Positions 51,672 to 59,606 of a DNA stretch of 64,000 bases are shown one piece after another. The translations under genes and the position numbers were made by a program. Where the stretch lies: the NCBI GenBank assembly GCA_045599005.1, contig JAZRVF010000025.1:1-64000 (forward strand), given 5' to 3'. Source of the stretch: Treponema_I sp045599005 (GTDB lineage: Bacteria; Spirochaetota; Spirochaetia; Treponematales; Treponemataceae). The notes under the pieces are model-generated. The model was not told the DNA's origin, did not search any database, and worked only from the letters and a program-made list of their open reading frames with translations. Position 1 is the first letter of the stretch, and each line of letters starts with the position of its first letter.

Positions 51672-51765
51672 AAATTACATCCTGTAATTTTTATGCTGAC
51701 AGAACTGAGCAGACTCAGTTCTGTCGGTTGGCCTACAGAAAATAACGCCGCGCCATCCATGGCGC
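51664..51765 (+). repeat. Three perfect hairpins in the gltB-gltD junction
   Basis: A 16-bp perfect stem (51664-51679 with 51683-51698, loop TCC) contains the gltB stop codon. It is followed directly by a 12-bp perfect stem (51698-51709 with 51714-51725) and a 7-bp GCGCCAT/ATGGCGC stem (51750-51756 with 51759-51765). The last ends just before the gltD AAGGAG. No T run follows, so these are more likely mRNA processing or stability elements, or a translation uncoupler, than terminators. Confidence 0.82.
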
Positions 51766-51781
51766 TACTAAGGAGTAACAA

Positions 51782-53329
51782 ATGGGACTTTCAAACGGAT
51801 TTATTAAATATACAAGAATAGAAAACGACTGGATCGAACCTGAACTTCGTCTCCAGAACTTTGAGGAGATGCATGTTCTTCTGAATGATGAAGACCGCCG
51901 CAAACAGGCTTCCCGCTGCATGAACTGCGGTGTGCCCATGTGTCAGAGCGCAATCAAGCTTGGCGGCATGGTGACAGGCTGTCCGCTCCACAACTTCATT
52001 CCTGAATGGAACGACGCACTTTACAAGGGCCAGTATGACATGGCAGCCTGGAGACTGCTGAAAACTTCAAGTTTCCCTGAATTCACCGGCCGTGTCTGTC
52101 CTGCTCTCTGTGAAAAAGCCTGTAACTGTATCAGCATGGAAAAACCCTACGAAAATGGGCAGGACATCAAAGATCCTGTAACAATCCATGACAATGAGCT
52201 TTACATTATTGAGAAAGCTTTTTCATCAGGATACATGAAGCCACAGGTTCCAAAAGTAAGAAGCGGTAAAAAAATTGCCGTTGTAGGTTCAGGTCCTGCA
52301 GGTCTTGCTGTTGCAGACCTTCTGAACCGTCGCGGACACAATGTGACAGTGTTTGAACGTGAAGACAGGATCGGTGGTCTTCTTATGTACGGTATTCCAA
52401 ATATGAAGTTGGACAAGAAGATCATTGACCGCCGCGTGAACCTGATGAAAGCGGAAGGTGTTGAATTTGTGACCCGTGCAGACATTGGAAACGGAACATC
52501 TGCTGAGAAACTGCTTGAGGAATTTGATGCTGTTGCCCTCTGCTGCGGTGCAAAAAAAGCCCGCCGTCTGAATGTGGCCGGTGAAGATGCAAAAGGAATC
52601 ATTCCCGCAGTTGATTTCCTTAAAGCTGTTACAAAATCCCTTCTGGATTCTCACGCTGTAACAGACTGCAAGGACGATTCAGCAAAAATCTCTGACATAA
52701 TCCTTTCAGAAGATTTTGATCCAAAAGGAAAGAACGTTATCATTGTCGGTGGTGGCGATACAGGTAACGACTGTACAGGAACCTGTGTCCGTCTTGGTGC
52801 TGCAAGTGTAACAGCCCTTGAAATGATGCCTCAGCCCCCTGTGGAGCGTGCCGCGAACAATCCATGGCCACAGTGGCCCAAAGTCCTTAAAACAGACTAC
52901 GGTCAGATGGAAGTGATTGCCACAGCCGGAAGTGATCCACGGGTTTACAAGACAACAATCAAAGAGATTTACCAGAAAGACGGTCATGTGACAGGCGTGA
53001 AAACTGTACAGGTTGAATTCCGCATGGTGGACGGTGTAAGAAAACTCTGTGAGATTGAAGGAACTGAGAAAGAACTTCCTGCTGACCTGATTCTTATCGC
53101 AGCCGGATTCTTGGGAGCCGAAGAATACACAGCAAAAGCCTTTGATGTAGCCATGACAGGCCGCGGAGTGGTTGATGCCGCTGAAGGAAAATACGCTACA
53201 AGCCGTGAAAAAGTATTTGCCTGTGGTGACATGCGCCGCGGACAGTCACTTGTTGTCTGGGCAATTGCTGAAGGCCGTGAATGCGCCCGTGAGATTGACA
53301 GATATCTGATGGGATACAGTAATCTGTAA
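51782..53329 (+). CDS. gltD: Glutamate synthase small subunit (NADPH, Fe-S)
   Basis: Supplies electrons from NAD(P)H to the large subunit. The 515-residue protein has N-terminal Fe-S cysteines (CMNCGVPMC, GCPLHN, CPALCEKACNC), the FAD site VVGSGPAGLAVADLLNRRGHNVTVFE (about 165-190), FGIPNMKLDK-like YGIPNMKLDKKIIDRRV, a second nucleotide site VIIVGGGDTGNDCTGTC and a C-terminal VFACGDMRRGQSLVVWAI. Length is slightly above the usual 480 because of a loop around residues 285-310. AAGGAG at 51770 directs its own translation. Repression or readthrough of gltB leaders would control it too. Confidence 0.95.
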   Translation: MGLSNGFIKYTRIENDWIEPELRLQNFEEMHVLLNDEDRRKQASRCMNCGVPMCQSAIKLGGMVTGCPLHNFIPEWNDALYKGQYDMAAWRLLKTSSFPEFTGRVCPALCEKACNCISMEKPYENGQDIKDPVTIHDNELYIIEKAFSSGYMKPQVPKVRSGKKIAVVGSGPAGLAVADLLNRRGHNVTVFEREDRIGGLLMYGIPNMKLDKKIIDRRVNLMKAEGVEFVTRADIGNGTSAEKLLEEFDAVALCCGAKKARRLNVAGEDAKGIIPAVDFLKAVTKSLLDSHAVTDCKDDSAKISDIILSEDFDPKGKNVIIVGGGDTGNDCTGTCVRLGAASVTALEMMPQPPVERAANNPWPQWPKVLKTDYGQMEVIATAGSDPRVYKTTIKEIYQKDGHVTGVKTVQVEFRMVDGVRKLCEIEGTEKELPADLILIAAGFLGAEEYTAKAFDVAMTGRGVVDAAEGKYATSREKVFACGDMRRGQSLVVWAIAEGRECAREIDRYLMGYSNL

Positions 53330-53345
53330 TTTCCTGATAAGTTCT

Positions 53346-53415
53346 GTCACTCTGAACTCGTTTCAGAATCTACGCTGTATAAAGTGTAGAGATTCCGAAA
53401 TAACTTCGGAATGAC
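53346..53415 (+). repeat. Intergenic dispersed palindromic repeat
   Basis: A 70-base element made of three palindromes: TCTGAA/TTCAGA (53351-53367), TCTAC/GTAGA (53370-53390) and TTCCGAA/TTCGGAA (53393-53411), bounded by GTCA and TGAC. It resembles the common bacterial element with CTGAACTCGTTTCAG, of which shorter forms lie inside gltB and carB. It sits between gltD and the aldo/keto reductase gene and may also form the gltD mRNA 3' end. Confidence 0.8.
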
Positions 53416-53547
53416 ACTATGGACTGTAGGCTTGGGACAGACCCTTTGAGATTCGCGTTTCAAGTGAAAACTGAAATTTTGACACTTTACACTTTCCCTG
53501 AGAAATTGTTAACTTTTTTGTATAACATTTCTCAGGGAGTTTTTTTT

Positions 53548-54726
53548 ATGCAGTACAGAAAAGATAAATATGGAAATCCTGTCTCAGTTTTAGGTTATGG
53601 ATGCATGCGTTTCTCACAGACAATTGCAGGACCGGATTTCAAGAAAGCAGAAGCAGAAGTAATGTCTGCAATTGAAGCAGGTGTCAACTATTTTGACACT
53701 GCCTACATTTACCCGGGAAGCGAAGCCACACTGGGAAAAATTCTTGAGCAGAACAATGCCCGCGACAAGGTTAACATCGCCACAAAACTTCCCCATTATC
53801 TTCTTAAGAAAGAAGGTGACTGTGAGAAACTCTTTGCAGAAGAGCTGTCACGTCTCCGCACAGATCATGTTGATTATTATCTGATGCACATGCTTTCCGA
53901 TGTTGTCACATGGAACCGTCTTATTGATCTTGGTGTAAAAGACTGGCTTGAGCAGAAAAAGAAGGAAGGAGTAATCCGTCAGGTCGGTTTTTCCTATCAC
54001 GGAAACAGTGAATCCTTTGTGAAACTGATTGATGCCTACGATTGGGATTTCTGCATGATCCAGTACAATTACCTTGATGAACATTCCCAGGCCGGAGTGA
54101 TCGGACTTAAACACGCCGCGTCAAAGGGAATTCCGGTAATGATTATGGAACCCCTCCGTGGCGGAAAGCTTGCAAACAAACTGCCCAAAGATGCCGCAAA
54201 GATTTTCAGAAAATTCAATCCTGACAGGGCTCCTGCAGAATGGTCCTTCCGCTGGTTGTGGAACCAGCCGGAGATCACCTGTGTTCTTTCAGGCATGAAC
54301 TCCAAGGAAATGATTGAAGAGAATGTCCGTTCCGCATGCGAGGCAGAAGTCGGTTACGTCACTGAAGAAGAGCAGAAGGTTTTTGCCGCTGTTGTTGAGG
54401 AAATCCGCAGCAAGGAGAAAATCGGATGCACAGGCTGCCGTTACTGTATGCCATGTCCTAAAGGTGTTGACATTCCCGGTGTGTTTGCCGCCTATAACCG
54501 CCGTTTCTCTGACAGCCGTTTTGACGCTTTTAAAGATTACGTGATGTGTACTCTGCTGCGTAAGAATTCCACAGGCGCATCCAACTGCATCAAGTGCGGA
54601 AAATGTGAGCTTCACTGCCCACAGGGCATAAAGATCCGTGAGGAACTGGACAATGTGAAAAAAACTTTTGAAGGTCCGATCTATCACATTGCAAAGATTG
54701 TCGCACCGAAAATAATGAAACAGTAA
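53548..54726 (+). CDS. Aldo/keto reductase with C-terminal 4Fe-4S domain
   Basis: A 392-residue oxidoreductase. It begins MQYRKDKYGNPVSVLGYGCMRF at ATG 53548, with CAGGGAG upstream; an earlier frame from 53419 is rejected. The barrel has NYFDTAYIYPGSE (catalytic Asp and Tyr), ATKLPHYLLKK and VDYYLMHML. The C-terminus carries two cysteine clusters, CTGCRYCMPCPKGVDI and CIKCGKCELHCPQGI, as in the ferredoxin-like aldo/keto reductase family of anaerobes. The substrate is unknown. It has no ANTAR-type leader and appears to be an independent unit between gltD and pyrG. Confidence 0.9.
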   Translation: MQYRKDKYGNPVSVLGYGCMRFSQTIAGPDFKKAEAEVMSAIEAGVNYFDTAYIYPGSEATLGKILEQNNARDKVNIATKLPHYLLKKEGDCEKLFAEELSRLRTDHVDYYLMHMLSDVVTWNRLIDLGVKDWLEQKKKEGVIRQVGFSYHGNSESFVKLIDAYDWDFCMIQYNYLDEHSQAGVIGLKHAASKGIPVMIMEPLRGGKLANKLPKDAAKIFRKFNPDRAPAEWSFRWLWNQPEITCVLSGMNSKEMIEENVRSACEAEVGYVTEEEQKVFAAVVEEIRSKEKIGCTGCRYCMPCPKGVDIPGVFAAYNRRFSDSRFDAFKDYVMCTLLRKNSTGASNCIKCGKCELHCPQGIKIREELDNVKKTFEGPIYHIAKIVAPKIMKQ

Positions 54727-54787
54727 GACTGTTATGAGCCGGTTTTCGGTACAGGTCCGTTAATGATACGGTTTGTAAAAAATCCAC

Positions 54788-54895
54788 TTTTCAAAGAATC
54801 TGTAAAGTGGTATCATACAATCCCGTAAACGACAGAGAGGTCGCAAACAGAATTTCCTGTAAAAGCAGGAGATTGTGTCTGCGACCTCTTTTTTT
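54788..54895 (+). promoter_or_regulatory. pyrG promoter and ANTAR-type antiterminator leader
   Basis: TTTTCA (54788-54793) and TATCAT (54811-54816), 17 bases apart, predict a start near 54823. The hairpin CGAC[AGAGAG]GTCG at 54830-54843 has the A1/G4 loop and overlaps the terminator 5' arm 54836-54845, which pairs perfectly with 54880-54889 and is followed by seven T. The terminator loop holds a further CCTG/CAGG hairpin. About 115 bases of structured leader follow up to pyrG, including GGGGCA/TGCCCC (54912-54939) and GGGGAAA/TTTCCCC (54984-55002). Confidence 0.83.
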
Positions 54896-55025
54896 ATGCC
54901 TTGTGGGGTTTGGGGCAGCATACTTCAGGAGTTTGCCCCAGGCGAAAGGGGTGTGACGAAGACTGCTTCCGCAGGCTGAGTCCAGGGGAAAGGCTTTTCC
55001 CCTCAATAAGTTTATGGGGGATTTT

Positions 55026-56624
55026 ATGAAACAGACAAAATACATTTTTGTGACAGGTGGTGTAGTAAGCGGTCTTGGAAAAGGAATTACGGCAGCTTCT
55101 TTGGGACGTCTGCTTAAATCTCGGGGACTGAAAGTTGCTTCTCAGAAGCTGGATCCCTATATCAATGTTGATCCGGGTACAATGAGTCCTTATCAGCACG
55201 GAGAAGTCTATGTCACTGAGGATGGGGCCGAGACAGACCTGGATCTTGGTCACTACGAGCGTTTTATTGACGAAAACCTGAACAAATACTCCAATCTTAC
55301 ATCGGGAAAAGTTTACTGGAATGTATTGAACAAGGAACGGCGCGGTGAATATCTGGGCGAGACTGTTCAGGTTATTCCCCACATCACAAATGAAATCAAA
55401 AGTTTTATCTACAATGTCGGTAAACACAGTGATGCTGATGTGGTAATCACTGAGGTGGGCGGAACCACCGGTGACATCGAGAGCCAGCCTTTTATCGAGG
55501 CGATCCGTCAGGTTGGGCTTGAGGTCGGTAAGGAGAACGCGATCTACATTCATGTGACTCTGCTTCCTTTTCTCAGCGGTTCTGATGAGCACAAGACAAA
55601 ACCGACTCAGCACAGTGTGAAAGAACTGCAGGGAATGGGAATCAAACCGGACATTATAGTTCTGCGATGCGATGAAAAACTTGAGCCGGGCATTTTCCGG
55701 AAGGTTGCAATGTTCTGCAATGTTTCTGAAGACTGTGTTATTGAGAATCTTACTCTTCCGGTTCTTTACCAGGCACCTCTCATGCTTGAGAACCAGAAGA
55801 TGAGCGACACTGTATGCCGTCTCCTGAACCTTAACGTGCCTCCTGCAGATCTTACGGACTGGAATGCCATGCTGGACAAGATTCAGAACCGTACACGCCG
55901 TGTCACAATCGGCCTTGTGGGAAAATATGTGCAGCTTCACGACGCTTATCTTAGTGTGGCGGAAGCTCTGAGACATGCAGGTTATCAGTTCGGTGCCGAT
56001 GTCCAGATCAAGTGGATTGATTCGGAAATGATCAGCGATTCCACAATTCTTGACCTGCTTGGTGATGTGGACGGCGTTATTGTTCCCGGTGGATTCGGTC
56101 AGCGCGGTATTGAGGGCATGATTCTTGCCGCAAATTACTGCCGTAAGAAAAATGTTCCCTATCTCGGAATCTGTCTTGGAATGCAGATTGCGGTAATCAG
56201 TTTTGCCCGTTATGTGGCGGGTCTGAAAAACGCCAATTCCGGGGAATTTGACGCGGACAATCCTTACAAGGTGATTGATTTCCTTCCTGACCAGAGCGAC
56301 AGCGTGAATAAAGGCGGTACACTCCGTCTGGGTGCCTATCCCTGTAAGATCAAGGCTGACACGATGATGGCGCAGTGTTATGGTGCTGAGAAAATCAGCG
56401 AGCGGCATCGTCACCGCTATGAGTTCAACAATCAGTTCCGGCAGCAGCTGGCAGACGCCGGGCTTGTGATAAGCGGAACCAGCCCTGATGATTACATTGT
56501 TGAGACAGTGGAGATCAAAGACCATCCTTTCTATGTGGGTGTCCAGTTCCATCCTGAGTTCAAGAGCCGTCCCAACAAGCCTCATCCCTTGTTCCTCGGA
56601 CTGGTCAAAGCAAGTTTGAAGTGA
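55026..56624 (+). CDS. pyrG: CTP synthase
   Basis: Aminates UTP to CTP using glutamine. The 532-residue protein starts MKQTKYIFVTGGVVSGLGKGI at ATG 55026, with GGGGGA upstream; ATG 55014 is less likely. The synthetase domain has DPYINVDPGTMSPYQHGEV, TEDGAETDLDLGHYERF and the UTP/CTP segment EVGGTTGDIESQPF. The class I amidotransferase half has the nucleophile in GICLGMQ and the histidine in VQFHPEFKSRPNKPHPLF. It is complete. purF follows after 9 nt, giving a two-gene operon of nucleotide-synthesis amidotransferases. A long open frame on the other strand is a shadow. Confidence 0.96.
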   Translation: MKQTKYIFVTGGVVSGLGKGITAASLGRLLKSRGLKVASQKLDPYINVDPGTMSPYQHGEVYVTEDGAETDLDLGHYERFIDENLNKYSNLTSGKVYWNVLNKERRGEYLGETVQVIPHITNEIKSFIYNVGKHSDADVVITEVGGTTGDIESQPFIEAIRQVGLEVGKENAIYIHVTLLPFLSGSDEHKTKPTQHSVKELQGMGIKPDIIVLRCDEKLEPGIFRKVAMFCNVSEDCVIENLTLPVLYQAPLMLENQKMSDTVCRLLNLNVPPADLTDWNAMLDKIQNRTRRVTIGLVGKYVQLHDAYLSVAEALRHAGYQFGADVQIKWIDSEMISDSTILDLLGDVDGVIVPGGFGQRGIEGMILAANYCRKKNVPYLGICLGMQIAVISFARYVAGLKNANSGEFDADNPYKVIDFLPDQSDSVNKGGTLRLGAYPCKIKADTMMAQCYGAEKISERHRHRYEFNNQFRQQLADAGLVISGTSPDDYIVETVEIKDHPFYVGVQFHPEFKSRPNKPHPLFLGLVKASLK

Positions 56625-56633
56625 GGTTGTGTT

Positions 56634-58007
56634 ATGGTTTCCGGCGATAAACTCAAAGAAGAATGCGGTGTCTTCGGTACTTTCTCAAGTAAGCCCGGTC
56701 CTCTTGCTGAACTTGTGTACCTGGGACTTTTTGCCCTGCAGCACCGGGGTCAGGAAAGCTGCGGAATTGTGGTGAACAACAATGGTGCCTATAAAAGCTG
56801 CAAAGATCTTGGACTTGTAAGTGATGTTTTCAATGTGAGGAATCTTGGTGAACTTGGCGATGGAAACATGGCTCTGGGACACGTCCGCTACGGAACAACG
56901 GGTGCAAACATAAGGGCAAATGTGCAGCCAATTGAAGTTCACCGCCTCAACGGAAATCTTGCGGTTGCCCATAACGGGAACCTTACAAACTCTGAACAGC
57001 TCCGGCAGCATCTGGAGCTTCAGGGATCAATTTTTCATTCCACAAGTGATACTGAAGTCATTGCCTATCTTCTTACAAAAGAGCGTCTTACCAGCCCGGA
57101 TATTGAAAGTGCGATCAGTTCAACAATGGAAAAAATCCGTGGGGCCTATTCTTTGGTCATCATGACTGGTGGAAAGATGATTGCCGTGAGGGATCCGCAG
57201 GGGTACCGGCCTCTGTGTTACGGCGTTATTGACGGTGACGGACCGGACCAGACTTATGTGATTGCAAGCGAGACCTGTGCTCTTGACGTTGTGGGTGCAA
57301 GATTCATCCGTGACATTGAGCCGGGAGAGATTCTTTCCTTTTCAAAAGAAGGTGTAAAATCAATAAAGACTCATTGTCAGAAAGAGAAAAAATCCCTTTG
57401 TGTCTTTGAATACATTTATTTTGCACGGCCGGATTCTGTCATTGACGGGATAAGTGTCCATCAGAGCCGTGTGAAAGCCGGGCGTATTCTGGCACAGGAG
57501 CATCCTGTGGAAGCTGATGTTGTCATCGGAGTGCCTGACTCCGGACTGGACGCGGCGCTGGGATATTCTGCGGAAAGCGGGATTCCATACGGAATGGGTT
57601 TTGTCAAGAACAAATATATCGGACGCACTTTCATCAATCCCGGTCAGACTGAACGCCAGAACAAGGTGAAAATAAAACTGAATCCCATTGCGGAAACTGT
57701 GCGCGGCAAAAGGGTAGTGCTTATTGACGATTCCATTGTGCGTGGAACGACCAGCGGCCGTATTGTCCAGCTTGTTCGTGATGCCGGTGCGAAAGAAGTT
57801 CATGTCCGAATCTCTTCACCGCCTTTCATCTCACCCTGTTTTTACGGAACCGATGTGCCGGACTGCAAGCACCTTATTGCATGCAATCACAGTCTGGAGG
57901 AAATAGCGGGGATAATCGGTGCTGATTCACTTGGCTACCTGAGCATGGAAGGCGCGCTGAGTCTTGGCAAGGACGACGGTCTCTGCTGCAAGTGCTTTCA
58001 TCCCTGA
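56634..58007 (+). CDS. purF: Amidophosphoribosyltransferase PurF
   Basis: First enzyme of purine synthesis, moving the glutamine amide to PRPP. The 457-residue protein starts MVSGDKLKEECGVFGTFS; cleavage of a short propeptide would expose Cys11. Class II amidotransferase motifs are LQHRGQESCGI, GHVRYGTTG and HNGNL; the phosphoribosyltransferase site is VVLIDDSIVRGTTSGRIV. Cysteines near the end (SPCFYGTDVPDC and LCCKCFHP) fit the Fe-S form seen in Bacillus. It shares the ANTAR-controlled pyrG leader. A 16-base perfect palindrome (58000-58015) overlaps its end and separates it from the convergent gene. Confidence 0.95.
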   Translation: MVSGDKLKEECGVFGTFSSKPGPLAELVYLGLFALQHRGQESCGIVVNNNGAYKSCKDLGLVSDVFNVRNLGELGDGNMALGHVRYGTTGANIRANVQPIEVHRLNGNLAVAHNGNLTNSEQLRQHLELQGSIFHSTSDTEVIAYLLTKERLTSPDIESAISSTMEKIRGAYSLVIMTGGKMIAVRDPQGYRPLCYGVIDGDGPDQTYVIASETCALDVVGARFIRDIEPGEILSFSKEGVKSIKTHCQKEKKSLCVFEYIYFARPDSVIDGISVHQSRVKAGRILAQEHPVEADVVIGVPDSGLDAALGYSAESGIPYGMGFVKNKYIGRTFINPGQTERQNKVKIKLNPIAETVRGKRVVLIDDSIVRGTTSGRIVQLVRDAGAKEVHVRISSPPFISPCFYGTDVPDCKHLIACNHSLEEIAGIIGADSLGYLSMEGALSLGKDDGLCCKCFHP

Positions 58008-58015
58008 TCAGGGAT

Positions 58016-58912
58016 TCACTTGTGGAATAATCCGAGAAAACGCTTTGTGAATCCGCTTCCGAATTTTCCTGAAAACTCTGCGGCGGCGGAATCAATGGAA
58101 ACATCGTCCCCGAATTTTTTCTTCAGTTCGTCCCAATATTTGATGATCCAGACGTAAAGATCCGCAGGTTTTCTGTGTCTGAAGCGGCGCATAATCCTCT
58201 GCTTTTTTATTGTGTTGATAATTGGCAGATAAAGGTCGTTGTACCAGGAAAGAATTGCTTCTCCCATAGTGATCTCTTCAGTTTTGCTCTGGTTCAGGTA
58301 ATATTTGTGAACCTGAATATGCTGATAAAGTACGTCATACTGGCCGGGAGATGTAAAATCAAGGTTCCAGCAGTCTGTAACGTCACCGAAGGCAGTCTCT
58401 GAATAAAAAACCCGTTTCTCGTACTCAATGACTTTCTTAAGAATCTGCGGCTTTGTCATGCCTTTTTTCAGTTTTATCTCGCTCTGAAGTGAGATTACTT
58501 CCGCATCAATTGATTCCACGCCCTGGCTTCTTGCCACTGAGACACGGTGGTTTCCGTCCCGGACAAAATAAAGTCCACCGATCTCATAAAGCACAATTGG
58601 CGGCAGAATAATGTCTGAAAGAATTGCCCTGTCTATGCTTTCCCATCGGTTCCGAAGATGCATGCTTTTCGGGAAAAAATGGTTGTCAAAATCCTTGTAG
58701 CGTCCTTCACTTCCTGCAATCATGTCAACTGGAACAACCTGCATCCCAAGATAGACTTCACCGTTGGGGCGCAACATCTGCTTGATATCGGTAAATGAAA
58801 GAAGGGAAGATTCGTCAGGGTTCAAAAAATGCTGAAGATCATTGAAAAGCGCCTTGTTATAAGCTTTGTAAAAATCGTCTTCGCTCTGTCTTTTAAAAAT
58901 GTTCTGATCCAT
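58016..58912 (-). CDS. ParB/sulfiredoxin-fold domain protein of unknown function
   Basis: A 298-residue protein. The middle (about residues 70-140) has a ParB/Srx-like core: VYLGMQVVPVDMI, LSDIILPPIVLYEIGGLYFVRDGNHRVSVARSQGVESIDAEVI, where DGNHR is the family's nucleotide-binding turn. The C-terminal half is helical and basic (INTIKKQRIMRRFRHRKPADLYVWIIKYWDELKKKFG). It lacks the helix-turn-helix of chromosomal ParB, so a partition role is unlikely. Its ATG overlaps the stop of the upstream phosphoesterase by one base (TAATG), so the two are translationally coupled. Confidence 0.7.
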   Translation of the reverse strand: MDQNIFKRQSEDDFYKAYNKALFNDLQHFLNPDESSLLSFTDIKQMLRPNGEVYLGMQVVPVDMIAGSEGRYKDFDNHFFPKSMHLRNRWESIDRAILSDIILPPIVLYEIGGLYFVRDGNHRVSVARSQGVESIDAEVISLQSEIKLKKGMTKPQILKKVIEYEKRVFYSETAFGDVTDCWNLDFTSPGQYDVLYQHIQVHKYYLNQSKTEEITMGEAILSWYNDLYLPIINTIKKQRIMRRFRHRKPADLYVWIIKYWDELKKKFGDDVSIDSAAAEFSGKFGSGFTKRFLGLFHK

Positions 58913-59604
58913 TACTTTCCTTTTTGGGTCAATTTTTCGTCGGGTATCTCAAGAATATAGGAACTGAATGCATTGATTACAGTTGTGTCCTCAAACTCTG
59001 AGACCCGTGTGTCCTGCATGTCATACAGATGGATGTGTCCGTGAATCATGTACGCAGGCCTGAATTTCTTCAGAAACCAGCGGTAACAGGGAAAACCTCT
59101 GTGACATGGGTCTTCTTTGTCATGTATGTTACGCGGCGGTGCATGGGTCAGAAAAATGTCCAGGTACCGGCCATAGCGTATCTTGTTCCATATCAGTTTC
59201 GGTGCCATCTTAAGCAGCAGCAGTTTCATCTGGACGTCCGTGTACTGTGCAAGGCCGTTATTGTATCTCATGCTTCCCGATGCGCCGGCAATAAGCAGAT
59301 TTCCTTCCCTAAGTGATTTGAAACCCGCATAAACAGCACCGTGGGAGTGTGTCAGTTCTCCCTCCCGTTCCTGCACCACATATCCGCCACCTTCGTCCGT
59401 CGCGTGATAATACTTGAAATCAGAAAGATTGTGGTTCCCGAAGATGAAAAAAGTAGGCTTGTTTAATGTGGAGACGATAAAATCAACGTATTCCATTGCA
59501 AGATCGCCGGCACAAAGCACAATGTCTATGTCAGCAAAGCGTTCTTTTGCCGAATTGCTGTAAACAAGCGGGTCAATCTGGTCAGAAACACACAGGATTT
59601 TCAT
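58912..59604 (-). CDS. Calcineurin-like metallophosphoesterase
   Basis: A 230-residue phosphoesterase with the metal-site order of the calcineurin-like family: DQIDPLV at the N-terminus (a variant of the usual D-x-H, with the histidine missing), VLCAGDLAMEY, FFIFGNHNLSD, FLTHAPPRNIHD and MIHGHIHLYD. The absent first histidine may change metal content. Substrate is unknown; relatives act on phosphodiesters, nucleotides or RNA. It is the middle gene of a compact minus-strand operon, 2 nt after the TPR protein and overlapping the ParB-like gene. Confidence 0.85.
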   Translation of the reverse strand: MKILCVSDQIDPLVYSNSAKERFADIDIVLCAGDLAMEYVDFIVSTLNKPTFFIFGNHNLSDFKYYHATDEGGGYVVQEREGELTHSHGAVYAGFKSLREGNLLIAGASGSMRYNNGLAQYTDVQMKLLLLKMAPKLIWNKIRYGRYLDIFLTHAPPRNIHDKEDPCHRGFPCYRWFLKKFRPAYMIHGHIHLYDMQDTRVSEFEDTTVINAFSSYILEIPDEKLTQKGK

Positions 59605-59606
59605 CG

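Noticed and set aside
53419..53547. N-terminal extension of the aldo/keto reductase
   Set aside because: The added residues come from intergenic repeat-adjacent DNA; ATG 53548 has a ribosome site and the family start.
54894..56585. A 563-codon open frame on the minus strand opposite pyrG
   Set aside because: It lies wholly antisense to an intact, motif-complete pyrG, has a composition biased by the complement of GC3-rich codons and shows no family motif. It is a shadow frame.
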